A stretch of 64,000 nt of DNA from Haberlea rhodopensis. Its lineage: Eukaryota; Streptophyta; Magnoliopsida; Lamiales; Gesneriaceae. The stretch lies in the NCBI GenBank assembly GCA_907163345.1, contig CAJQUN010000003.1:12752821-12816820 (forward strand), given 5' to 3'. Both the position numbers and the translations under genes were made by a program. Of the stretch, positions 1 to 9,975 are shown piece by piece. Below the pieces are notes generated by a model, which was given only the letters and a program-made list of their open reading frames with translations, did not search any database and was not told where the DNA came from. How positions within the stretch are numbered: the stretch's first letter is position 1; every line of letters begins with the position of its first letter.

Positions 1-962
1 TGTTTTCCTTCGAGTTATGAGATAGCCTTCCCAAGTTTTGATTGTTAAATCCTAGGATTATCAAGGGATGGCGGGAATTTGGATTTATTGGGTGTCGCTG
101 TCGACACAAGCGTTGAGGATGCAATGGGTTTATTGCATGTCCTTTCAGAATTTGAACTCTGTGGAGTCTCGATGGTTTATTTATGATCAGGATGTGATCC
201 TTGGAATACCCGAAGGTGGACATCTTGTGAGATGTCTTTTGTGTGAATCTGTGGCCGTGAGTTGCCCAAATTGAGTTGCAATGATGCGACTGCTCATTTG
301 ATGGAGGAGGTTTGGAAGTGGAGACCAGATTTGGTATGTGTACATCGTGGTATACTAGTGTTTTCCTAGTAATGATGTGTGTTAGACAGCGTGAGTCATG
401 ATAGAGATGTCTTTGAATGATATCTACGATGGAATCGGGAGCGATTCGAATCCTTGCAGTTTCAGTTGACTAACTGCTCTTGGAGTATTAGCGTTGAGTG
501 GTGCTGACGCTCTTTGACGTTATGATGGATTTGGAAGTCTATTCCACTCCAGAGTTTGACACGAGGTCAACGTTCTCACGGTTGAGGTGTCATTCAGGAT
601 GCGTTCTTACTAGTTGTATTAGAACTAAGGATGACTGTCCGATCTACGGTCGTAAGTATTGGTTGTTTTGCAGTCACGAGGGACTGACTTTTGGGATGAA
701 CCGCATCGAGGTACGTTTTGCCTCTTGGGTGATATGTTGGTTTTGGTATGTCGCTCTGTTTCAGAGTTTGTTGTGAGGTAAGTATCCTCGCGTTTATTAA
801 GACGATCCTAATATGGTCAAGGATCGAGGTTATGGCTTCATGTTGTAATTGCCATTCAATGGTAAAGTATCATCTGTGTTTCCCGATTGAATATATTGAA
901 AGCATGTACCACACATAATGATTAATACACTAATCAAGGGTTAAGGGCTTGGGGTCCTTACA
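1..962 (+). mobile_element. Degenerate Ty3/gypsy fragment ending next to copia 1
   Basis: The segment is cut by the window start. Conceptual reading of the + strand gives scattered matches to the protease-RT region of a chromovirus pol, with many frame changes. It stops abruptly at ...GGGTCCTTACA, where recognisable copia integrase begins. The terminal CA suggests an LTR end inserted into copia 1, but the other end and any target duplication lie outside the window. Bases 780-962 hold no readable protein. Family placement is weak. Confidence 0.4.
498..776 (+). pseudogene. Relic of Ty3 reverse transcriptase
   Basis: A 92-codon open stretch lines up loosely with the chromovirus RT segment that follows the FIDD motif: an ...VYS-like stretch, a KYWL block in the place of CEFWL, then a SHEGLTFGMNRIE block resembling the usual SSEGI..D..KIE motif. 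Just upstream (about 456-480) an FQLTN sequence resembles the FGLTNAP motif. The catalytic aspartates are not preserved, so this cannot be an active enzyme. The comparison uses the chromovirus RT at 21579-23459 of this same window. I rate this a plausible relic, not a firm call. Confidence 0.4.
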
Positions 963-1455
963 GATTAACAAGAAGTTGAATCTCACTCCATATGAGATAT
1001 GGACTAGTAACAGACCGTCTATCTCTCACCTTCACGTATTTGGCTGCAAATGCTTCGTTCACAACAATGGTAAGAATCATCTTACAGCATTTGAAGCTAA
1101 GTCAGATAATGGAATATTCTTAGGATACTCATCAACTAGGAAAGCTTATCGAGTTTTCAATAATCGCACCTTAACTTTAGAAGAATCAGTTCATGTAGTT
1201 TTTGATGAATCTTTATGTGTTGAGGGTAACAAGGAATCAATTCAAAATCAGATGGAAAATATCCATCTCGAAGCTAACAGCGATGATGAGATTGTAGCTA
1301 ACAGGTCAAGAGACAATCCACCGGAACCTGAAGTACCAGACAGATCGGATCAGGGCAATGAAGCTTCTTCAGATCGAGCCGATCCGGATAATTCAAACTC
1401 TCATATCAAAGAAGATGCTGATCATGTTGCTACTATTCATCCGTCTGGACCAGAC
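963..1455 (+). pseudogene. Copia 1 integrase C-terminal region
   Basis: This encodes the end of a Ty1/copia integrase: INKKLNLTPYEIWT, then HVFGCKCFVHN, FLGYSS, and the YRVFNNRTLTLEESVHVVFDE block that marks the copia integrase C-terminus. It continues into an acidic linker (SDDEIVANRSRDNPPEPE) toward RT. The catalytic core lies upstream and is missing. The reading frame is cut at 1455 by the solo LTR, and the linker resumes at 3447. The integrase would insert the cDNA into host DNA; this fragment cannot. Comparison with the minus-strand copy (62329-62770) supports the assignment. Confidence 0.85.
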
Positions 1456-2133
1456 TGTGATGCCCCGAAATTAATTAATTGCATGTAAGGCATTAATTAT
1501 GTTTATATGATGTATCATGTGTTGATGGACCTATGTGTTGGGTATTAAGATGTTAACATGATTTAATTGTGTTAATTATTAATATGAGGAGGATGTGATT
1601 TTAGATGAAGTTTGGAGCATTTTTGTAAAATGCTTTTAAACTATGTTGGAGCATTTTATACATCATGTTAAGTTTGGGGTACAATTTTTAATTAAGTTAA
1701 AGTAACCCCCTTTTTAAATCCTCTACCCATCACTTTAACCCCTTTACCTTTCACTTTATTAAAAATCCCCAAATCACTTCCCAAACCCCAAACCCTACCC
1801 ATTTTCGAGTTCCACCAAAAGAGGAGAAGAAAAGTTCCACAAAAACTTTGTTTGTGTGATCTTTGCTAGGATTTGGAGCCTACAAGAGGTATGGAACCAT
1901 TCCTATAAGTTTTATGATGTTTGGTATTGAAATGGGTTAAGTTTTTGATGTTTTATGTGGGTTTGTTTGGGTATGTGTTGTTTATGGTTGGGGTATGTTT
2001 TTTTTGAAGTGTTTTATGTGGGTTTTAGTGGGTTGTTATGTTATTGATGTTATGAGGAAGTTTGGTTTTGGGTAGCATGAGGAAGAGCTTGAAAAATGAG
2101 CATTAATGGCGAAATTTCGGAGCACAGCACTCG

Positions 2134-2341
2134 GCGATCGATCGCCCGTTCTTGGCGATCGATCGCGAGCCTACAGTGCCCGCCAGTAGCATTTGGCGAT
2201 CGATCGCCACTCTTGGGCGATCGATCGGCGAGGCTGGCGATCGATCGCGCCAAAAGTGGCGATCGATCGCCAAGAAGAGAAATTTTACCCCTCGTCCAGT
2301 GCGATCTCGCGATCGATCGCGCCTGGGCAGCGATCGATCGC
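2134..2341. repeat. Array of eight GCGATCGATCGC palindromes
   Basis: Copies of the 12-mer (one with a last-base change, one with GG at the end) start at 2134, 2155, 2196, 2217, 2237, 2259, 2309 and 2330. Spacings are 21, 41, 21, 20, 22, 50 and 21 bp. The bases between copies are not repeated. The array lies in the middle of the solo LTR. Confidence 0.95.
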
Positions 2342-2550
2342 GAGTTGTAAAAAATGGATTTTTGATAATTATGTGGGATTTTTGGATATTGGACTATATT
2401 TAGCTACTAATATCAATTTGTATGGTTATGTAGAACCGTCCCAGGTACCCACGACTTCAAGGAGATAAAGTCTACGATTCCTCCTTCTTTTGGAATTAAG
2501 GTACGTAAGAGACGTACAAGCATCGGACGGTAAACCATACCCTTACATAT

Positions 2551-2796
2551 TATGATGATGTTTAAGATGATGTTATGATGATGATGTCTATGATGATATT
2601 TATGATGATGATGCTTATGATGATGTTACGATGATGATGTTTAAGATGATGTTACGATGATGATGCTTATGATGATGTTACGATGATGATGTTTAAGATG
2701 ATGTTACGATGATGATGCTTATGATGATGTTACGATGATGATGCTTATGATGATGTTTATGATGATGTTTATGATGACATCTATGATGATGAAGTT
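2551..2796. repeat. GATGAT-rich microsatellite
   Basis: About 245 bp of imperfect GATGAT repeats with a higher-order unit near 27-54 bp (GATGATGATGTTTAAGATGATGTTAC and GATGATGATGCTTATGATGATGTTAC variants). It produces spurious ORFs on both strands. Confidence 0.9.
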
Positions 2797-2828
2797 TACG
2801 ATAAGGTCATACGACGTGTATGATTGGG

Positions 2829-3012
2829 GTAAGACGCCCACGTGGTAAGATGCCACCCAAAGTATGCGAGTGGGTAAGATGCCCACGTGGTAAGATGCCA
2901 CGCAATGTTTATGATATGGTAACACGCCATATGATTGGGTAAGATGCCCACGTGGTAAGATGCCACACGATGATGATGATATGGTAAGATGCCATACAAT
3001 GGGGTAAGACGC
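2829..3012. repeat. Minisatellite with repeated CCACGTGG G-box palindromes
   Basis: Repeats of GGTAAGATGCCCACGTGG followed by TAAGATGCCAC occur with spacers. The perfect palindrome CCACGTGG is at 2838-2845, 2883-2890 and 2948-2955. CACGTG is the plant G-box bound by bZIP and bHLH factors (general knowledge). Binding here is not shown. Confidence 0.85.
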
Positions 3013-3446
3013 CCTAATATATGAATAAGAGTCAGGGATAACAAGGAAGTCGAAGGACGACCAATAACCTTTACTTAACTAAGATGTTATGCATTATTGT
3101 ATGCTTTTATATAATGTTAAGTAAATATATGTATGCTCACGATGTGTTATCCCTGTAGGTACACTTTTGGACCAAGGGCCTAGGGTCGGGTTGAGGAAGT
3201 GAGCTAAAGGGAGCATGATGAATGTAGGATGCAGGATTTTGATAGTCTCTACTCTAGGAGTAGTGTAAATCTATAGCTTTAACATTCTTTATTGGGAATG
3301 TAATTAAATAGCTTTTGGAAACTTTATTTTGGCCTGTAATCTCCTTAGCTCAAGCTACAACCGGAACCCTTAAGAGGTTATAAATGCATGTTCTGTCCAA
3401 TTTATGTGTACTAAATGATCTTAAGGTAGGAAGACCCTACACAGAC

Positions 3447-4749
3447 AATCCAGAATCGAGTTATCAATGGACTAAGAGGCATCCACCTAATCTAGTGATT
3501 GGAAGTCCCTCTGCACCGATTAGAACCAGATGACAGATGATGGATGAATTCACTCATGCTGCCTTCATCTCAACTCTGGAACCTAAGAAGATCGATGAAG
3601 CTTTGACTGACTTCAACTGGATTAAGGCCATGCAAGAAGAACTTAATCAATTCGAACAAAATCAAGTTTGGAGTCTAACCCCCAGGCCAAGCGATCTGCC
3701 TGTTATTGGAACCAGATGGGTTTTCAGAAATAAGCTGGACGCAGATGGAACTGTGGTTAGAAACAAGGCCAGACTGGTGGCACAAGGATTCCGACAAGAA
3801 GAAGGAATTGACTTCGATGAATCCTTTGCACCAGTCGTCAGACTTGAAGCCATCCGAATCTTTCTTGCATATGCTGCCTTTAAAGACTTCAAGGTATATC
3901 AAATGGACGTCAAGAGTGCCTTTCTTAATGGTAAGCTTCAGGAGGAAGTCTACATTAAGCAACCTCCTGGATTTCAGAACCACTCATTTCCTAATCATGT
4001 ATATCTACTAAATAAAGCAGTATATGGTCTGAAACAAGCTCCAAGAGCCTGGTATGACACTCTATCTCAATTTCTGCTGAACCATGATTTTCAGATCGGC
4101 TCAGTAGATAAGACTCTCTTTAAATTTATTAAGGGGGAACATACCCTGTTGGTTCAGATTTATGTTGATGATATAATTTTTGGGTCAACTAACCCCAAAT
4201 TATGCGAGAAATTCTCTAAGTTAATGCAGGGACAGTTTGAGATGAGCATGATGGGAGAACTTTCATTCTTTTTGGGTCTTCAAGTCAAACACCTCAGCAA
4301 TGGTATTTTCATCAACCAAACCAAGTATACCAAAGAGCTTCTTAAGAGATTCGGAATGGAAACATGCTCAACTGCATCCACTCCAATGAGTCCTACAATC
4401 AAGTTAGACAAAGACGAAGGGGGAACGGCAGTCGAAGTATCTATGTATCGCGGACTGATCGGATCGCTCTTGTATCTTACAGCGAGCCGGCCTGATATTA
4501 TGTTCTCAGTCTGTATGTGCGCCAGATTTCAGTCAGAACCAAAGCAATCACATTTTATTGCTGCTAAGCGTATTCTAAAATACTTAAAAGGATCTCAGAA
4601 CGTTGGTCTTTGGTACTCCAAAGATTCAAACTTCAGCTTGATCGGATATTCAGACGCAGACTACGCTGGCTATAAGATTGATCGTAAAAGCACCAGTGGA
4701 ACATGTCAATTTCTAGGTGAAAGATTGATCTCTTGGTTCAGTAAGAAGC
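3447..4749 (+). pseudogene. Copia 1 reverse transcriptase and start of RNase H
   Basis: Copia-type RT: the linker SSYQWTKRHPPNLVIG, then the W..AM.EEL.QFE.N.VW segment, GTRWVFRNKLD..G..VRNKARLVAQGFRQEEGIDF, QMDVKSAFLNG, YGLKQAPRAWYD, and an intact YVDD box at 4161-4172. The following FFLGLQVK, GSLLYLTASRPDI and RILKYLKG motifs lead into RNase H (DADYAGYKIDRKSTSG). A TGA stop at 3531-3533 interrupts the linker, where the minus-strand copy has Gly. The frame is broken at 4749 by the 4750-8431 insertion, between the two halves of RNase H. The core is well preserved, so decay was recent or slow. Confidence 0.9.
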
Positions 4750-6162
4750 TGTTAGGATCGATTTCGGGGGTGAGTTGCCATTCCACACCCGAGTTCAACC
4801 AACTTGAGCTTCAATAGCTCGTGTTCTTGAAATAATTGCACCGAGAGATTATATCGAGTTCGGTTACAAAACTGAGCGGAAGACACTCGACATAACCCGC
4901 TCTAAAACCGATTAAACATTTGAAAGGCATTTTAAAGATATGCAAGAAAGTATGTAAAAGCAGTAAGGTAAATAACACAAGCATTTGTTTCTGGAAGTTC
5001 GAAGCACAACGCTTCTACGTCTCCCCTTCTTCCATCTCATGGAAGGATACACTAGAAGACTTTGATTTATACAACTCTTTGTACAAACCCGGTCCAGTTG
5101 GGCATTCCCCATCCAACTAGAACTCCTAGCAACTCAACTATGTATGTTCTTTAATGTCTCACATACAAAGACCTCTCAATCGGTTGTGATGAATCATCAA
5201 CTGTTACAATGGTATTCACTCTTCTATTTTAGCTCACAAAAACAATGAATAGAGTGAATACAAAGGCACAAATGATTCCATAATGAATCTGATACAGCAA
5301 GGTAAGAGGTGCCAAAGGTTTGAGGAGTGCTCTTCATTTAGCAGCTTTTGTCTTTGAAGTTCCTCAATTGAATCCCAAGTGGGTTTGCTTTGGAAGGCTT
5401 GGATTGATCTTCAATCAGCTGTTATTGAGCTTCCAAATCATGTATATATAGCCCCAAGTAATGATATATACGTTAGATACAAGAATATAACCGTTGGGAC
5501 AATTTTGGTAAGCTTTCAAACATTGCAACGGTCATATTCTGTTTTCTGGGCTATTTATGGAAGTCCCGCTGGTCCTCTAGCTGGTCTGGTCAGCTGGTCC
5601 TCCAGCTGGTCCTTCAGCTGGTACTCCAACTGGTCCTTCAGCTGGTACTTCAGCTGGTCTGGTCAACTGGTACTCCAACTGGTCCTTCAGCTGGTACTCC
5701 AACTGGTCTGGTCAACTGGTACTCCAACTGGTCTGGTCAACTGGTATTCCAGCTGGTCCTTCAGCTGGTACTGCAGTTGGTCCTTTCAGCTGGTCCTCCA
5801 GCTGGTCTGGTCAACTGGTACTCCAACTGGTCTGGTCAACTGGTATTCCAGCTGGTCCTTCAGCTGGTACTGCAGTTGGTCCTTTCAGCTGGTCCTCCAG
5901 CTGGTCTGGTCAACTGGTACTCCAGCTGGTCCTTCAGCTGGTACTGCAGTTGGTCCTTTCAGCTGGTCCTCCAGCTGGTCTGGTCAACTGGTACTCCAGC
6001 TGGTCTTCATTTCAGCAACCAAATTCAAGGGCATTTCTTAGCACATCATCAAGCTGTAAAATATCATCTACGAACTGCACACTTGATGAAATATGTTAGC
6101 AACACAATAACAAGTTTTGTTAACATCAAAACCAAGATTATTCGGGTTTCCAAAACCCAACA
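4750..6162 (-). repeat. 3' LTR of the LARD-like element (left copy)
   Basis: 1413 bp, TGTTAGG...CCAACA on the + strand. It matches the right copy almost base for base; one visible substitution is aaaaCTGAGCGG versus aaaaCCGAGCGG. The main length difference lies in the minisatellite at 5566-6005. Confidence 0.92.
5566..6005. repeat. AGCTGGT/AACTGGT minisatellite in left LTR
   Basis: About 440 bp built of AGCTGGTCCTCC, AGCTGGTCTGGTC, AACTGGTACTCC and AGCTGGTACTGC words in a higher-order pattern. It reads without stops in more than one frame as Ser/Trp/Gly-rich peptide, which is a product of the repeat and not a gene. Confidence 0.95.
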
Positions 6163-6176
6163 ATCTCCCCCTTTTT
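6163..6176 (-). promoter_or_regulatory. Polypurine tract of the LARD-like element
   Basis: Minus-strand CAAAAAGGGGGAGAT abuts the left LTR start TGTTGGG. It is the expected primer site for plus-strand DNA synthesis. Confidence 0.75.
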
Positions 6177-6987
6177 GATGATCACAAAACTTGAATAAAA
6201 ATATGAATATTAGAGCACAATTTTGCATAACAAAAAATATTTTTAAACAACATATTTCTCCCCCTTTTTGTGTGAATCAAAAAAAGGAAGACAAATAAAA
6301 TTTACTCCCCCTCAAGGATTGAGTTTAAACTCTCCCCCTTAATTTTAAAAGGTTTGAAAATTTGAGCAAGGGAGGGGCAAATGGGGTAGGCTAAAACAAA
6401 TTTAAAAAAATGCAATGCACATTAATTTTTGAAAAAAATAACCTCTTTTGATGATGGATGAAGCATACTTGGTAACAAATTCGAATTTCTTGACAAAACT
6501 CAACAATGTCCATTTCATCTTTCTGCGGTGGCAGCACACTTAGTCCAAGTTGAACTAATAAACTGCTTTTCCTCAAGCAATTTTGGGCTGCAAGACCTAT
6601 ACCGTTGCGATCCTCTATGAGTCTAGTGTGCAACGCAAAAAACGGTTTGTCATTTGGACATCCGAGCAAGAAGTTATGCCAATTTTCCCAAAGTCGCTGC
6701 AAGCTGCCAGAAAAACTGAATGCTTCGAAAATTGTTAGAAAAAAATTTCAAAATAACGATTTTAAACTTAAAATGAGTTTAGAACATATTGAACAAAAAT
6801 TTGAACATTTAAAATAGGTTTTAAAATTATTTTCGTGCAAAATGAATGCAATGAAATTGATTTTTATGCTAAAAAATTTCATATACCAAGTTTTAGAAAA
6901 TTATGCTATGAAAATAATTCCATGCTCATGAGAAAGTTTTCTTAAAAGATTTCCGTCTAAAATCAGTTAAATGCTTTCCAAGAACAA

Positions 6988-7003
6988 CCTGGCTCTGATG
7001 CCA
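6988..7003 (-). promoter_or_regulatory. Primer-binding site, initiator Met-tRNA type
   Basis: Minus-strand TGGCATCAGAGCCAGG lies two bases after the right LTR. It matches the plant initiator Met-tRNA primer site TGGTATCAGAGC with one change. This sets the element's orientation as minus. Confidence 0.8.
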
Positions 7004-7005
7004 CT

Positions 7006-8431
7006 TGTTAGGATCGATTTCGGGGGTGAGTTGCCATTCCACACCCGAGTTCAACCAACTTGAGCTTCAATAGCTCGTGTTCTTGAAATAATTGCACCGA
7101 GAGATTATATCGAGTTCGGTTACAAAACCGAGCGGAAGACACTCGACATAACCCGCTCTAAAACCGATTAAACATTTGAAAGGCATTTTAAAGATATGCA
7201 AGAAAGTATGTAAAAGCAGTAAGGTAAATAACACAAGCATTTGTTTCTGGAAGTTCGAAGCACAACGCTTCTACGTCTCCCCTTCTTCCATCTCATGGAA
7301 GGATACACTAGAAGACTTTGATTTATACAACTCTTTGTACAAACCCGGTCCAGTTGGGCATTCCCCATCCAACTAGAACTCCTAGCAACTCAACTATGTA
7401 TGTTCTTTAATGTCTCACATACAAAGACCTCTCAATCGGTTGTGATGAATCATCAACTGTTACAATGGTATTCACTCTTCTATTTTAGCTCACAAAAACA
7501 ATGAATAGAGTGAATACAAAGGCACAAATGATTCCATAATGAATCTGATACAGCAAGGTAAGAGGTGCCAAAGGTTTGAGGAGTGCTCTTCATTTAGCAG
7601 CTTTTGTCTTTGAAGTTCCTCAATTGAATCCCAAGTGGGTTTGCTTTGGAAGGCTTGGATTGATCTTCAATCAGCTGTTATTGAGCTTCCAAATCATGTA
7701 TATATAGCCCCAAGTAATGATATATACGTTAGATACAAGAATATAACCGTTGGGACAATTTTGGTAAGCTTTCAAACATTGCAACGGTCATATTCTGTTT
7801 TCTGGGCTATTTATGGAAGTCCCGCTGGTCCTCTAGCTGGTCTGGTCAGCTGGTCCTCCAGCTGGTTCTCTCCAGCTGGTCCTCCAGCTGGTCCTTCAGC
7901 TGGTACTCCAACTGGTCCTTCAGCTGGTACTTCAGCTGGTCTGGTCAACTGGTACTCCAACTGGTCCTTCAGCTGGTACTCCAACTGGTCTGGTCAACTG
8001 GTACTCCAACTGGTATTCCAGCTGGTCCTTCAGCTGGTACTGCAGTTGGTCCTTTCAGCTGGTCCTCCAGCTGGTCTGGTCAACTGGTACTCCAACTGGT
8101 CTGGTCAACTGGTATTCCAGCTGGTCCTTCAGCTGGTACTGCAGTTGGTCCTTTCAGCTGGTCCTCCAGCTGGTCTGGTCAACTGGTACTCCAGCTGGTC
8201 CTTCAGCTGGTACTGCAGTTGGTCCTTTCAGCTGGTCCTCCAGCTGGTCTGGTCAACTGGTACTCCAGCTGGTCTTCATTTCAGCAACCAAATTCAAGGG
8301 CATTTCTTAGCACATCATCAAGCTGTAAAATATCATCTACGAACTGCACACTTGATGAAATATGTTAGCAACACAATAACAAGTTTTGTTAACATCAAAA
8401 CCAAGATTATTCGGGTTTCCAAAACCCAACA
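7006..8431 (-). repeat. 5' LTR of the LARD-like element (right copy)
   Basis: 1426 bp, near-identical to 4750-6162. It differs mostly in the minisatellite at 7822-8273, where one segment is duplicated (TCTCTCCAGCTGGTCCTCC) and another shortened. On the + strand an open frame runs from this LTR through the right junction into copia 1 RNase H. Confidence 0.92.
7822..8273. repeat. AGCTGGT/AACTGGT minisatellite in right LTR
   Basis: Same repeat as at 5566-6005, with a different number and order of words (about 452 bp). The two LTRs were identical at insertion, so this difference arose later and shows fast turnover. Confidence 0.95.
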
Positions 8432-8792
8432 GAAGCAAACATCTATTGCCACATCTACAGCTGAAGCAGAATATCTTGCCGCTGGAAGCTGTTGCGCTCA
8501 AATGCTCTGGATTCAACACCAGCTCAAAGACTATGGCATTCAAGCTGTTGAATCTCCAATATTTTGTGACAACACAAGTGCAATCGCCATAACGTATAAT
8601 CCAGTTTTGCACTCTCGAACCAAGCATATTGATATACGGCATCATTTTATTCGAGACCATGTTGGCAAAAAGGAGATTCGGATCGAGCATATTTCAACAG
8701 ATCAGCAGGCAGCAGATATCTTCACCAAACCACTTCCCGAGGCTAAGTTTAATTATTTCCGTCAAATTCTTGGTATAATAGACTTAACTTGA
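8432..8792 (+). pseudogene. Copia 1 RNase H C-terminal half
   Basis: It resumes copia 1 immediately after the LARD-like insertion: KQTSIATSTAEAEYLAAGSC, then IFCDNTSAIAI, HSRTKHIDIRHHF and DIFTKPLPEAKF, the standard end of Ty1/copia pol. The protein ends with TGA at 8790-8792. The join to the upstream half at 4749 is in frame once the insertion and one duplicated gaagc are discounted. RNase H removes RNA from the RNA-DNA hybrid during reverse transcription. Because the LTR minisatellite is open, the frame extends upstream into the LTR, giving an accidental 385-codon ORF from 7635. Confidence 0.9.
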
Positions 8793-9189
8793 TGATTTAA
8801 TAGTTTTATTTTTTTTTCTTTTAAAGATTGTATGCTGGCACAGATCGATAATACAATGTTCAGAAAGACACAGACCGGTCCGAACTTTCAGACCGATCTA
8901 TGTCAAATCTGATGTTATTCCATGATATGTCTGGTCAACAAATCTTTAAATAAAATAATTGTTTAAAACAGCCCGGACTGATCGCAAATTTTAACCACTT
9001 TGTCTCTCTTTTATCCTGACCGTTTATTTTGAATTATTTTACTAACAGTTATCGAGATAAAGACACGTGTTCTCTCTCTCATATTTAGCCGGCTGTACAT
9101 CTCACCTTCATTCACTCTTTGCCAATTACCGCCGTCTGCTCTCTAACTCTTTATTTCCTTTAATCACTTCATATTTCCATTACACTCAA
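8793..9189 (+). other. Spacer between copia 1 pol and ORF3
   Basis: No gene is seen. It contains CAGACCGGTCCG and AGACCGATC words and a short pyrimidine-rich leader before the ORF3 start. The matching interval in the second copy is 60213-60624 (minus), with the same words, so the spacer is an original part of this family. Confidence 0.8.
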
Positions 9190-9366
9190 ATGTCCACTAT
9201 TACTCACAACTCTCTCTCCGTTGAGTTTGATGATCTATACAGGGCTGAAGATTCAGAGATGGTCTCTATTTACCGAGCTTTGGAATCGTCTGGATTAAGA
9301 AACTTTCTGGAGTGTGGCACGGTGGTTTACGAGTCAGAGATTCGTGAACTTTTCGTCAATGCTGTA
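9190..9366 (+). pseudogene. Copia 1 env-like ORF3, N-terminal part
   Basis: Start ATG at 9190 gives MSTITHNSLSVEFDDLYRAE, matching the minus-strand copy, which begins MASITHNSLSVEFDEIYRAE. After 59 codons the frame is cut at 9366 by the 9367-10513 solo LTR. It resumes at 10514 (duplicated ctgta, then SQKSLISTAVKGKSF). It lies after pol, in the position of the extra env-like gene known in Sireviruses. Function is unproven; no signal peptide is visible at this start. Confidence 0.75.
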
Positions 9367-9859
9367 TGTCACGCCCCGAGACCGGGATCGATAACACCGG
9401 CGTTGATTCCAAATACAATTGAAAATCAACAAGCCTCATAGTACATAATTTAATACAACCAGTCTATTTATTCCATAAACATAAATGTTTTACAACTGAA
9501 AATAAAACCATAACTTAAATCTTAACAGAGTTTAGCGGAAGCATAATTATGTAAAATCTTGAAATACTTGCGGTAGATCACCAACCCCAAAAGTTGTGTT
9601 GTTCTGCATCTTTGGTATCTGTCTCACTTTTATCTGGGGAGGGGATGTAAGGGGTGAGTGTTCTGGTTGACACTCAGTAAGCGGGGGCCAATCGAATATG
9701 CCAAAAACATATACTTATACAGATTTCAAAACAGATTTCAAAACATAAACTGATACACATAACAGCATTTTGCTTCTTTGAGTCATATCAAAAGCATCAT
9801 CTTAGAACACATATCATATACTTATCAAATTAGATCGATCTACATAACATAAGGATTAT

Positions 9860-9975
9860 AGAGGTGGCTCCTACGAATTCAAGAGGTGGCTCCCGTACGT
9901 ATAGCACTTTGCCCCCATTGGTTCAAGAGGTGGCTCACACGTACGTAGCACGTTGTTTCGCATAGCACTTATCTC
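9860..9975. repeat. TTCAAGAGGTGGCTC repeat cluster
   Basis: Three units of AGAGGTGGCTC with trailing GTAGCACTTTGCCC or GTAGCACGTTG occur here, ending CATAGCACTTATCTCCCG. The same cluster, with five units and the same ending, is inside the TRIM at 50448-50650. Confidence 0.85.

Larger units (their letters stand above)
1456..3441 (+). mobile_element. Solo LTR, chromovirus-type, 1986 bp, TSD cagac
   Basis: The element starts TGTGATGCCCCGAAA and ends GACCCTACA. It is flanked by the 5-bp direct repeat cagac (1451-1455 and 3442-3446), and removing it rejoins the copia 1 linker. No internal domain is present, so it is a solo LTR. Its module order resembles the chromovirus LTRs at 18610-20709 and 41557-43873: a palindrome array, a GGATTTTTGGATATTGGAC-like block, a GTAGAACC block, then GGTACGTAAGAGACGTAC. 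It also carries a GATGAT microsatellite and a G-box minisatellite. Family is inferred from that layout; orientation (+) from the same comparison. Confidence 0.85.
6163..7005 (-). other. Internal region of the LARD-like element, no convincing gene
   Basis: Bounded by a PBS and a PPT. The longest minus ORF (6391-6702, 103 codons) has no domain I recognise. The sequence contains four runs of the AGGGGGAG type on the minus strand (at 6163-6176, about 6258-6275, 6305-6318 and 6331-6342), resembling the multiple polypurine tracts described for Sireviruses. I see nothing else. Confidence 0.7.
4750..8431 (-). mobile_element. Non-autonomous large-LTR element (LARD-like), TSD gaagc
   Basis: It is flanked by gaagc (4745-4749 and 8432-8436) and bounded by TGTTAGG...CCCAACA on the + strand. 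Two LTRs of 1413 and 1426 bp surround 843 bp of internal DNA with no gag or pol. On the minus strand the PBS follows the right LTR and polypurine tracts precede the left LTR, so it is oriented minus. The LTRs are nearly identical outside a minisatellite, which suggests a recent insertion. LTR ends (...GATCCTAACA) and an internal GGGGAGACGTAGAAG / CGAACTTCCAGAAAC module are shared with the Sirevirus LTR at 13025-14146. It is likely moved by Sirevirus proteins (inference). Confidence 0.9.

Noticed and set aside
2134..2341. Similarity of the palindrome to cyanobacterial HIP1 (GCGATCGC), suggesting contamination or transfer
   Set aside because: The 12-mer contains GATCGATC and not the HIP1 octamer, and it is embedded in plant LTRs with target duplications.
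2134..2341. CRISPR array
   Set aside because: Repeat unit is only 12 bp, spacers are 8-38 bp and uneven, and the DNA is plant retrotransposon.
2050..2468. AIDR/DRSP-rich ORFs on both strands, also at 19619-19989, 26449-26851 and 42645-42929
   Set aside because: They come from the palindromic GCGATCGATCGC array, which is open in all frames of both strands; spacing is not codon-phased.
5379..6178. Long Ser/Trp/Gly-rich ORFs in the LARD-like LTR
   Set aside because: They are translations of the AGCTGGT minisatellite, open in more than one frame, with no start context or domain.
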